64,000 bases of DNA from Trichococcus paludicola (GTDB lineage: Bacteria; Bacillota; Bacilli; Lactobacillales; Aerococcaceae). The position numbers and the translations under genes are program-made. Below the pieces are notes generated by a model. The model was given only the letters and a program-made list of their open reading frames with translations, made no database searches and was not told where the DNA came from. Shown here in pieces: positions 17,436 to 24,679 of the stretch. Location of the stretch: positions 124,001-188,000 of the forward strand of contig NZ_QBLC01000005.1 of the NCBI RefSeq assembly GCF_003052295.1, read 5' to 3'. Within the stretch, counting starts at the first letter, position 1; each line of letters opens with the position of its first letter.

Positions 17436-17470
17436 GTAAAGATGGATAACTGGCCGTTATCCATCTTTTA
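17436..17470. repeat. Hairpin repeat, locus 3
   Basis: TAAAGATGGATAAC (17437-17450) pairs perfectly over 14 bases with 17456-17469, loop TGGCC. Compared with hairpin C (15342-15372) both arms differ at the outer base (C/G exchange), and the A-C mismatch there is a G-C pair here, so pairing is conserved. Both are preceded by a CCTTTTTT-(A/G)CGCGTAAA context. Positions 17471-17540 hold nothing further that I recognise. Confidence 0.75.
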
Positions 17471-17540
17471 CCCACGCACAAGCGAAACCACGCAACCCGG
17501 TGTTCGCTTTTCCCTGTCAATACTGTTCGGAATCGTGTGC

Positions 17541-17569
17541 TTTTCAGGCCGTGGCTGCGATGATAGACT
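17541..17569 (+). promoter_or_regulatory. Putative promoter of the T-box leader
   Basis: TTTTCA (17541-17546), 17-base spacer, TAGACT (17564-17569) with an extended -10 TG (17561-17562). It lies shortly before the T-box leader. A similar extended -10, TGATAGAAT, is found at 19056-19064. Confidence 0.4.
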
Positions 17570-17589
17570 GTGTCTATGAATCAAAGCCA

Positions 17590-17882
17590 TACAGAAAAAA
17601 GCAAAGAAGAGGAAAGTACTTGTTGGATAGTCCTTCAGAGAGCTCTTGGTTGGTGAGAAAGAGCGGACGGCAGCACAGGAAAAATGGCCTCGGAGTTGAT
17701 GCGCTGACAGGGAGTTTCCTTCAGGCGCGTCCGGACGCCCCCGTTAGACAGGCAGCAGTATTGAGGATGATGAATCCCTCTGTACTGATTGAGATGGCAA
17801 TCGCAAGATTGTCATGAAGCAAGGTGGTAACGCGATCTAACCGTCGTCCTTTCTGGAATCGATCCAGAGGGGCGATTTTTTA
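17590..17882 (+). ncRNA. T-box riboswitch, specifier probably ATG (methionine)
   Basis: A tRNA-sensing leader. Stem I: GAGG (17609-17612), AGTA loop-E element (17615-17618), distal AGAGAG (17637-17642), and terminal loop GGTTGGTGAGA closed by GCTCTT/AAGAGC. The returning strand ends in GAAAAATGG and CCTC (17688-17691), which pairs with GAGG. With one purine between codon and helix the specifier reads ATG (17684-17686, Met). One base earlier gives AAT (Asn), unlikely because T-box specifiers normally end in C where the code allows. The T-box core GGTGGTAACGCG is at 17823-17834, followed by a terminator stem (about 17845-17873) and TTTTTT. Low charged tRNA would allow read-through into the gene at 17927. 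Confidence 0.85.
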
Positions 17883-17926
17883 TTACACTTTCTATTACAC
17901 TTTATTAAACTTTAGGAGGAATATAC

Positions 17927-18970
17927 ATGACAGACAATAACAGAAGAAAATTGATTTTTGACGCTTTCGACAACAAAGAAACGGAGCGTGTGCCGGTTGG
18001 CTTTTGGTTTCACTTTGTTTTCGGTGATGATCAATTCCGTGGTTTGGAGGACAGATCGATTTTGGATCGAGTGATTGACGGGCATACGGATTTCTACGAC
18101 GCATTCAACCCGGATTTCGTGAAAATCATGAGCGATGGCTTCTTCGGCCATCCCAGCCTGTTGGAAAAAACGATCGAGCATGCGGATGACCTGTACAACG
18201 TCAAAGCTGTTGGGCCGGAACATCCGTGGATCACGGAGCAGGTCAAGACGGTCAAGCAAATCAAGGAATCCTTCAACGGTGAAATCGCAACCTTCTATAA
18301 TATCTTTTCGCCAGCGAACTATATCCGGATCGCCTTCGAAGCGTGGGATAAGGATCCCGAAAAATTCACCCGTTTCTTTGAGACGGATCCCGGCGCACTC
18401 GCATATGCGGCGAACGAAATCGCCAAGGACGTGGCGCTGCTAACGCAAAAAATCATCGAAGAAGCAGGCGCGGACGGCATCTACCTGAGCGTTCAGAATG
18501 TCCAAACCAGCGCGGCCACGAAAGAAGCTTACCAGACCTACATCGCGCCGAGTGAATTGGACGTGTTGGCTGCGGCAAATGCAGTCAGCGACTACAACAT
18601 CCTGCATATCTGCGGCTATGAGCATAACCAAAACAACTTGGCGTACTACCAGGACTATGATGCAAAAGCATATAACTGGGCGGTCCATACCGAAAAAATC
18701 AGCCTGAAGGAAGGCAAAGACTTCTTCGGCAACAAAGCGGTGATCGGCGGTTTCGACAATAACGCAGGCACGTTGCTGGATGCAGGGAAAGAGGCGGACA
18801 TCGCCCAATACACAGCCGACCTCATCCAAGAAATCGGCGACACGGGCGTCATCATCGGAGCGGACTGCACCGTCAATCCCGAGATTGAACTGGATCGTTT
18901 GACATTGGTCCGGGATACAGCTGCGGGTGTGTCGGGCAAGAATCGCAAACAAGCGACCCCCTCGGCATAA
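17927..18970 (+). CDS. UroD-fold methyltransferase-like protein with HxC...C zinc motif
   Basis: 347 residues of the uroporphyrinogen decarboxylase/methylcobamide methyltransferase superfamily (PF01208). It is not a heme-pathway UroD: the usual N-terminal RQAGR-type substrate motif is absent. It has His227 and Cys229 in NILHICGYEHN and Cys314 in GADCTV, the HxC...C zinc-thiolate ligands of MtaA/MtbA-type enzymes that methylate a thiol. No corrinoid protein or activase gene is in the window, so the methyl donor is unknown. It is the first gene behind the T-box leader; AGGAGG precedes the ATG. With a Met T-box, a role in methyl transfer to homocysteine or in recycling an S-methyl compound is a reasonable guess, but only that. 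Confidence 0.75.
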   Translation: MTDNNRRKLIFDAFDNKETERVPVGFWFHFVFGDDQFRGLEDRSILDRVIDGHTDFYDAFNPDFVKIMSDGFFGHPSLLEKTIEHADDLYNVKAVGPEHPWITEQVKTVKQIKESFNGEIATFYNIFSPANYIRIAFEAWDKDPEKFTRFFETDPGALAYAANEIAKDVALLTQKIIEEAGADGIYLSVQNVQTSAATKEAYQTYIAPSELDVLAAANAVSDYNILHICGYEHNQNNLAYYQDYDAKAYNWAVHTEKISLKEGKDFFGNKAVIGGFDNNAGTLLDAGKEADIAQYTADLIQEIGDTGVIIGADCTVNPEIELDRLTLVRDTAAGVSGKNRKQATPSA

Positions 18971-19055
18971 TCGAATTGAACAAAGCAGGCGCCGGTGTTC
19001 GGCACAGGCGGTCAACCCTGATAGACAATCGGTATTATTTTTAACCGAACAGCCG

Positions 19056-19064
19056 TGATAGAAT
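19056..19064 (+). promoter_or_regulatory. Possible extended -10 promoter before the oxidoreductase gene
   Basis: TGATAGAAT is an extended -10 element about 60 bases before the oxidoreductase start; no convincing -35 is visible. The 156-base gap 18971-19126 shows no clear terminator, so read-through from the T-box transcript is also likely. Confidence 0.3.
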
Positions 19065-19126
19065 CAAGCACATAGCTAAAACAGCCGTCATCCTAAAAAG
19101 CGGAAGGCAAAGAAAGGAGGGGTCTC

Positions 19127-20185
19127 ATGGTCGGGATTGTCATCATCGGTTGCGGGGACGTTTCGAAACAGAGGCACGCCCCTCTAAGCCACCAAAATGA
19201 AAAAGTCGATTTGATTGGATTCTATAACCGCACCATCGCCAAAGCAGAAGCTTTCCAAAAGAGGTACGGCGGGAAAGTCTACCAGAACCTGGATGAAATC
19301 TGGGAAGACGGAACAGTCGATGCCGTCATCGTCGCGACGAACGAACAGTCGCACAGCCCCATCACCATCGCCGCCCTGGAAGCAGGCAAGCATGTGCTTT
19401 GCGAAAAGCCGATGGCGGATTCGGCGGCCGAGGCAGAACGAATGCAGCAGGCAGCCGAGAAAACGGGTAAAAAGTTGATGATCATCCATAACCAACGGCT
19501 TTATCCCGCGCATCAGCTGCTGAAAAAATTACTGGCGGAAGGGACGCTCGGGAAGATCCATGCCTACCGGACGACCTTGGCCAACCAAGGCCAGGAAAAT
19601 GACGGCTGGGGTACGGCATTCCCTGATTTCTACGACCGCATCGGCCATACGAACGGGGCTTTGGCTCAAGTAGGCGTTCACCGCATCGACTTGTTGAACT
19701 ACTTGTTCAGTGAAGATCCCGTCATCGCAGTATTGGCGCACACCATGACACAAGGCAAACAGTTGTCTGACGGCAGCCCGGTCCCATATGAGGATTATGC
19801 GGTGCTGCAATTACAACATCGCTCGGGGATACAGGGAACGCTGCTGACCCACTGGTTCGATTATTCGAACGATAGGCAGACCGTCATCTACGGCGAAAAT
19901 GCCACAGTCGCGACGTATGCGGACGGGCATCCGGTCGCACTCTACCGGAAGAACGGGGAAAAGACCTATCTGGATGATCTGGCGCAAGGCGATTCTTATA
20001 CGGAACCGTTGACTCCAATCGTCGACAAGTTTATCGAAAGCATCGAACAGGATACCGTTCCCTTCGTCACAGCGGAGCAGGGGATAACCGCATTGCGCAT
20101 TCTTGCCGCCGCCTATCGGTCACAGGAAACGCAGACTTGGACACCAATCGAGCAGGAGGACGCACACTATGACAGAAAAATTTAA
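19127..20185 (+). CDS. Gfo/Idh/MocA family NAD(P)-dependent oxidoreductase
   Basis: 352 residues. The N-terminal Rossmann domain starts VGIVIIGCGDVSKQRHAP (a GxGxxx-type dinucleotide site) and continues with the family hallmark AGKHVLCEKPMA near residue 95. The C-terminal domain carries GALAQVGVHRIDLLNYLF, whose Asp/His belong to the active site. Relatives oxidise or reduce sugars, inositols and other cyclic alcohols; the substrate here is unknown. AAGGAGG lies 7 bases upstream. The 3' end overlaps the next UroD-like gene by 17 bases, which ties it functionally to that cluster. Confidence 0.85.
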   Translation: MVGIVIIGCGDVSKQRHAPLSHQNEKVDLIGFYNRTIAKAEAFQKRYGGKVYQNLDEIWEDGTVDAVIVATNEQSHSPITIAALEAGKHVLCEKPMADSAAEAERMQQAAEKTGKKLMIIHNQRLYPAHQLLKKLLAEGTLGKIHAYRTTLANQGQENDGWGTAFPDFYDRIGHTNGALAQVGVHRIDLLNYLFSEDPVIAVLAHTMTQGKQLSDGSPVPYEDYAVLQLQHRSGIQGTLLTHWFDYSNDRQTVIYGENATVATYADGHPVALYRKNGEKTYLDDLAQGDSYTEPLTPIVDKFIESIEQDTVPFVTAEQGITALRILAAAYRSQETQTWTPIEQEDAHYDRKI

Positions 20186-21272
20186 TGGAAGAAAACGAAT
20201 AGAAGCAGCTCTCGCAAAGCAACCTTTGGACAGACCGGCCATTTCCGGTTGGCGTCACATGCCATTAGTCGATCGGGACGTCGAGGCGTTCACCGCAGCG
20301 ACGATCGCATTCACCGATGAGAACGATTGGGATCTGATCAAGCTGATGTCGCAAGGGCAATTCTTCGCTGAAGCCTATGGAGCTCCTATCGAATTCTCGA
20401 CAGATGCGAAGGAATGGGCAGGCAAAATCCTGGAGTATCCGATCCGGAGCGCGGAAGATTTGACGCGCTTGAAGCCGTTACGAGCCGATAACCCTGTTCT
20501 CCAGCGCGAAGCCGCTTTTGCCAAGAAAATCGTGGATCATTATCCAGGCGAAAAAGTGGTCGTCGGCACCGTCTTCTCGCCTTTGTCATGGGTGAAGCAA
20601 TTTGCGCCAGGCAACGATTCGATCGCGCATATCGTCGACGGACCGGAAGAAAGCCCAATTGCGGATTTCCTGGAAAACCATCGTGAGGAATTGAAGGCGG
20701 CGCTCGATGTGCTGCATGCCTCGAATAAAGTGTTTGTGGACGAATTGATCGCGGCCGGCGTGGACGGTTTCTTCATCGCCGAGCAGTACAGCCAACGCGG
20801 CGATATTTCCGAAGCGGACTACGCAGCTTTCGCCAAACCTTATACGGATGACCTTTTGGCTTACATCAACGACCGCACCTGGTTCAACATCCTGCATGCA
20901 CATGGGCATGTCGATCTGGCTGTGGAACGTTTTATCGATTACGATGTCCAGGCAATCAACTGGGAAGACGGCAGCGATCACGCGGAAGATCCGACCCGCT
21001 TGAGTTTCCGTAAGCTGCGGGCACTGACGGACAAACTGCTGATCGGCGGCATCTCGCCAAAAACCGATCTGACGTTTTCGGATAATGCTCAGGAAGTCGA
21101 GGATTTGCTGGTCGATCGATTGGCGGATGTCCTCGCCGAAACCGGCGATACGGGCATTGTATTTGCACCGGGCTGCGCAATCTCATTGGAAGCCAACCCG
21201 GATTTTTATCAACGCATCAACGCCGCCGCCCAAAAAGTGAGCACGACGACCATAAACACAACGAACCATTAA
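20169..21272 (+). CDS. Second UroD-fold methyltransferase-like protein, variant HxH...C site
   Basis: 367 residues, same PF01208 superfamily as 17927-18970 but diverged. At the zinc position it has ILHAHGHVD (His243, His245, His247) instead of HIC, and Cys336 in APGCAI, so one thiolate ligand appears replaced by histidine. The start ATG at 20169 has CAGGAGG upstream and lies inside the oxidoreductase gene; the longer frame from 20103 has no ribosome site. Two unequal paralogues in one operon suggest either a heteromer or two steps of a methyl transfer. It could also have lost catalysis. 29 bases separate it from the transporter genes. Confidence 0.72.
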   Translation: MTEKFNGRKRIEAALAKQPLDRPAISGWRHMPLVDRDVEAFTAATIAFTDENDWDLIKLMSQGQFFAEAYGAPIEFSTDAKEWAGKILEYPIRSAEDLTRLKPLRADNPVLQREAAFAKKIVDHYPGEKVVVGTVFSPLSWVKQFAPGNDSIAHIVDGPEESPIADFLENHREELKAALDVLHASNKVFVDELIAAGVDGFFIAEQYSQRGDISEADYAAFAKPYTDDLLAYINDRTWFNILHAHGHVDLAVERFIDYDVQAINWEDGSDHAEDPTRLSFRKLRALTDKLLIGGISPKTDLTFSDNAQEVEDLLVDRLADVLAETGDTGIVFAPGCAISLEANPDFYQRINAAAQKVSTTTINTTNH

Positions 21273-21301
21273 AATAATTGATAACACAGGAGGAGTAGAA
21301 T

Positions 21302-22174
21302 ATGAAGAGAAGAAGATTATTGACGACAGTAAGTTTATTGGGGGCAGCATTTTTGGCCGGATGCGGTCAGACGGATGCGGAAACGACGAGTGAGGCAACG
21401 AGCAGTTCCGCAGCTGAGACGGTGGAAGTGACAACAGTTACAGTCGCGCATACGCAAAGCTCCGCGCCGATGAATTATGTGGATGAGAACGGCGAATCCA
21501 CCGGCTATGAAGTCAGCGTTCTGAAAGCCATCGATGAATTGTTGCCGCAATATGAATTCGAATACGTGCCGACTTCCGACGAAGACCTGCTGATCGGGAT
21601 CGAATCAGGCAAGTATGATGTCGGAACAAAAGGCGCTTGGTATACAGAGGAACGCGCGCAAAAGTTCATCTTCCCTGAAAATTATATCGGTGCCAGCAGC
21701 ATCGGCGTGCTGATCCGTTCGGAAGATGCCGAAGAAATTACCGACTTGGAGTCGTTTGCGGCTGCAGGCAAGAGCCTGGTTCCGATTTCGCCAAATAATG
21801 CACAGTACAACGTGATCGAGGACTTCAATGCGGAACATCCGGATACACCAATCGAACTGACTGCGGCTGATGTATTCGAAATCGCCGACGCCTACACCTG
21901 GTTGTTGGAAGGACGCTATGATGGCTACTTCGCCGTTAAGACCGCTTATGAAGTGAACGTGCTGGCAGAAGGCGCGCCGTACAGCCAATACAGGGATGAC
22001 TTCGACTACTTCGTCTACGAAGCGCTGCCGACTTGGCCATTGTTCAACAAAGAACAGCAGGAACTGGCCGACGCCTATGACGAAGCCTTCCTGCAATTGG
22101 AAGAAGACGGCACCATTGATGATTTGATGATCGAGTTCCTTGGCGAAAATACATTCCAATACGTGAAAGAATAA
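21302..22174 (+). CDS. Amino-acid ABC importer, substrate-binding lipoprotein (SBP_bac_3; TcyJ/K-like)
   Basis: 290 residues. Lipobox FLAGCGQ, a Thr/Ser/Glu-rich linker, then the SBP_bac_3 fold of polar-amino-acid binding proteins (ENGESTGYEVSVLKAIDE, GKYDVGTKGAWYTEERAQKF, LEEDGTIDDLMIEFLGE). It would capture an amino acid outside the membrane for the two permeases that follow. The gene set of one such lipoprotein, two permeases of about 236-265 residues and an ATPase resembles the Bacillus TcyJKLMN (Ytm) importers for cystine and related sulfur compounds; this similarity is from memory of the family and not measured. Strong GGAGGAG ribosome site. Confidence 0.82.
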   Translation: MKRRRLLTTVSLLGAAFLAGCGQTDAETTSEATSSSAAETVEVTTVTVAHTQSSAPMNYVDENGESTGYEVSVLKAIDELLPQYEFEYVPTSDEDLLIGIESGKYDVGTKGAWYTEERAQKFIFPENYIGASSIGVLIRSEDAEEITDLESFAAAGKSLVPISPNNAQYNVIEDFNAEHPDTPIELTAADVFEIADAYTWLLEGRYDGYFAVKTAYEVNVLAEGAPYSQYRDDFDYFVYEALPTWPLFNKEQQELADAYDEAFLQLEEDGTIDDLMIEFLGENTFQYVKE

Positions 22175-22223
22175 CAACAAGAGTGCCGACGGATGACAAC
22201 ACAGACAAGGAGGAGGATAAAAG

Positions 22224-22934
22224 ATGAATCGTCCATTCGATATCGCTTATATTTGGAAGGCCGTGCCGGAAATTTTATCCGGTCTGGGCGTAACGCTGCA
22301 ATTTTTGATCGGTACAATCGTGATCGGGGGTCTTTTGGGATTCCTGGCTACCTGGGCAAGGCTCAGCGGTCCGAAATGGCTGCGGGCAATCGTCCATAGC
22401 TACATCTGGATCATCCGCTGCACGCCTTCGATCGTCATGATGTTCTTGGTCTTTTACGGCTTGCCGGAGGTGCTGTTGGGCACCTTCGACATCGACATCA
22501 ACAGCTGGAATCGCCTCAACTTTGTCGTCGTTGCCTTGTCGCTCCTGTTTTCAGCGCCTTGTTCGGAAACCATGCGGTCGGCTTACTTGGCCGTCGCAAA
22601 AGTGCAGCGCGAGGCTGCCCTCAGCATCGGCCTCACCGAAGCACAAGCATTCAGAAGGATCGTTTTACCGCAGGCTCTTGTGAGTGCATTGCCGAATCTC
22701 GGCAACTCGTTCATCTTGCTGATGAAGGAGGGGGCTTTGGCCTACACGATTGGCATCATCGACATCATGGGCAAAGGCCAACTGATCATCGCGCGCAATC
22801 TCGGCGGTTATTCGATCGAGACGTACATCGCGTTGGCGGGCATCTATTGGCTGCTGACGCTGGCGATCGAGAAGGCGTTCAAGCTGGCGGAAGACAAATT
22901 ATCGGCAGGAAAACAACCGCTGCGGGCGGCATAG
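22224..22934 (+). CDS. Amino-acid ABC importer permease 1 (HisM/TcyL type)
   Basis: 236 residues with about five membrane segments and the BPD_transp_1 coupling motif in CSETMRSAYLAVAKVQREAA followed by LSIGLTEAQAFRRIVLPQAL, the EAA loop that docks on the ATPase. It starts with a strong AAGGAGGAGG site and is 18 bases from the next permease gene. Both permeases being present indicates a heterodimeric membrane domain. Confidence 0.88.
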   Translation: MNRPFDIAYIWKAVPEILSGLGVTLQFLIGTIVIGGLLGFLATWARLSGPKWLRAIVHSYIWIIRCTPSIVMMFLVFYGLPEVLLGTFDIDINSWNRLNFVVVALSLLFSAPCSETMRSAYLAVAKVQREAALSIGLTEAQAFRRIVLPQALVSALPNLGNSFILLMKEGALAYTIGIIDIMGKGQLIIARNLGGYSIETYIALAGIYWLLTLAIEKAFKLAEDKLSAGKQPLRAA

Positions 22935-22952
22935 GAGAGAGGAGCGAGACGC

Positions 22953-23750
22953 ATGACCATTGATTTACCTTATGTGCAGGAAATTCTGATCCTTGTGTTG
23001 AAGGGCATCCCGACAACGCTGCGCTTGACCTTTATCCCCTTGCTCATCGCGCTGCCGTTTGCTTTCCTGATTGCCGTGGCGAGACAGCGGAACATCAAAA
23101 TACTGGCCCGCGTTTCCCAAATTTATGTATCCTTCATCAGGGGAACGCCCTTGATCGTCCAGATTCTGGTGATGTACAGCCTGTTCCCGAGCCTGCTGAA
23201 CGTGCTCGTGAAAAGTTTGGGGCTCGATTACGACGTCTTCGGCATCAATCCGATTTATTACGCCTACATCGTTTTCACTTTGAATACGATCGCGATCCTG
23301 TCGGAGGTTTTCCGTTCGGCCCTCGAAACGGTCGACAAACGCCAACTTGAGGCGGCCCTTTCGATCGGGCTGCTGCCGGTCCAGGCCTATAGTCGCATCG
23401 TGATTCCGCAAGCGTTGGTGGCGGCAACGCCGAACTTGTGCAACAGCACCGTCAATCTGCTGAAATCGACCTCGCTTGCCTTTCTGATGTCGGTACAGGA
23501 CATCACGGCCATCGCCAAGACGGAAGCGGCATTCGGCTACAACTATCTGGAGTCATACCTAGTGATTTTCATCGTATACATCGTCCTCTGCTCGCTCGTT
23601 CAGGTATTCTTCCAACTGCTGGAGCAACGCTTGTCCCTCTACAAGCGCGGACGTAAAATGACGGTAAAATCAGAAAATGATAACCAACCGGAGTATTTTG
23701 AAGGCGAACGAAAGGAGCGATACCATGCTGGCATTGAAGAATATTCATAA
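22953..23750 (+). CDS. Amino-acid ABC importer permease 2 (HisQ/TcyM type)
   Basis: 265 residues. Five predicted membrane segments and an EAA loop ([20 protein letters not shown] then [19 protein letters not shown]). The C-terminus is unusually long and charged for this family ([20 protein letters not shown] and beyond) and runs past the start of the ATPase gene, overlapping it by 26 bases. It pairs with permease 1. Confidence 0.88.
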   Translation: MTIDLPYVQEILILVLKGIPTTLRLTFIPLLIALPFAFLIAVARQRNIKILARVSQIYVSFIRGTPLIVQILVMYSLFPSLLNVLVKSLGLDYDVFGINPIYYAYIVFTLNTIAILSEVFRSALETVDKRQLEAALSIGLLPVQAYSRIVIPQALVAATPNLCNSTVNLLKSTSLAFLMSVQDITAIAKTEAAFGYNYLESYLVIFIVYIVLCSLVQVFFQLLEQRLSLYKRGRKMTVKSENDNQPEYFEGERKERYHAGIEEYS

Positions 23751-24465
23751 GAAATTCGGCGAAACGGAAGTGCTGAAAGGCGTGGACATCGAAGTCGAAA
23801 AAGGCGATATCGTCGTGATCCTGGGCCCAAGCGGTTCGGGCAAGACGACCTTGTTGCGCTGCATCAATTTCCTGGAGCGCGCCGACGAAGGCTCTCTGCA
23901 TTTCGATGAAATCCAGACTGAATTTTCGAAAGCAAGCAAAAAAGACATCAACGCTGTAAGGAAAAAATCGGCATTCGTTTTCCAAAACTATGGCCTGTTC
24001 GACAACAAAACGGTGTTGGACAATGTCACCGAAGGCTTGATCGTCGGGCGGAAAGTGCCGAAGAAGGAAGCCATCGAAACCGCCATCCGCGCTTTGGAAA
24101 AAGTCGGCCTGAGCGATCGCTTGGCTTACTACCCTTCGCAGTTGTCCGGTGGCCAGCAGCAGCGGGTGGGCATCGCCCGCGCCTTGGCGGTGAATCCGGA
24201 CGTCATCCTGTTCGACGAACCCACCTCGGCTTTGGATCCGGAATTGGTCGGTGAAGTGCTGCAGGTCATCCGCAAACTCGCCGAGGAAGGCACCACCATG
24301 GTCGTCGTCACGCATGAGATGACCTTCGCCAAAGAAGTGGCCAACCGCGTCATTTTCATGGACCAGGGCGTCATCGTAGAAGAAGGCACACCGGAAGATA
24401 TTTTTGGAAATCCGAAAGAAGCCCGCACCAGAGGGTTCCTGCAGCGGATCCTGGCCCGGGTTTGA
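23725..24465 (+). CDS. Amino-acid ABC importer ATPase (GlnQ/TcyN type)
   Basis: 246 residues with Walker [10 protein letters not shown] near residue 36, signature [20 protein letters not shown], Walker [15 protein letters not shown] and switch His in VVVTHEM. It energises the importer. ATG 23725 is preceded by AAAGGAG (23711-23717); the longer frame from 23677 only reads back through permease 2. A terminator follows, closing the T-box-controlled cluster. Confidence 0.92.
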   Translation: MLALKNIHKKFGETEVLKGVDIEVEKGDIVVILGPSGSGKTTLLRCINFLERADEGSLHFDEIQTEFSKASKKDINAVRKKSAFVFQNYGLFDNKTVLDNVTEGLIVGRKVPKKEAIETAIRALEKVGLSDRLAYYPSQLSGGQQQRVGIARALAVNPDVILFDEPTSALDPELVGEVLQVIRKLAEEGTTMVVVTHEMTFAKEVANRVIFMDQGVIVEEGTPEDIFGNPKEARTRGFLQRILARV

Positions 24466-24489
24466 TCCCGGAACAATCCCCTGCATCGC

Positions 24490-24524
24490 TCGTCCTGCCG
24501 TTCACAACGGGGGACGGGTTTTTT
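24490..24524 (+). terminator. Terminator of the ABC importer cluster
   Basis: CGTCC..CCGTT pairs with AACGG..GGACG (24491-24516), then GGTTTTTT. Confidence 0.8.
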
Positions 24525-24605
24525 GTGTTTCGTGATGTATCGGTTGTGCCTATCACACGTGTTCGGAAATCGGAATTATCCTAAAGGCTGCTGCAATGGT
24601 AAGCT

Positions 24606-24621
24606 ACTTGTACATACATAT
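24606..24621 (+). promoter_or_regulatory. Possible AraR-like box upstream of oppA copy 2
   Basis: ACTTGTACATACATAT matches 13 of 16 positions of the Bacillus AraR operator ATTTGTACGTACAAAT and shares the ACATAT end with the boxes at araR and araB. It lies about 60 bases before the start codon at 24680. It could be chance. Confidence 0.35.
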
Positions 24622-24679
24622 CAAAGAAATGAATTCCAACATAGGGATAAAAATAATGAAAATCGTCAGGAGGAACAGT

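Noticed and set aside
17500-17817. 105-codon frame inside the T-box leader
   Set aside because: It lies entirely in the structured leader region, and its sequence is explained by T-box elements.
17927-21272. Heme-pathway uroporphyrinogen decarboxylase
   Set aside because: The conserved N-terminal arginine motif of HemE is absent and a zinc-thiol motif is present in the first protein; no heme genes adjoin.
23569-24486. Minus-strand open frame of 305 codons
   Set aside because: Antisense to the ABC importer ATPase, whose Walker and signature motifs are intact.
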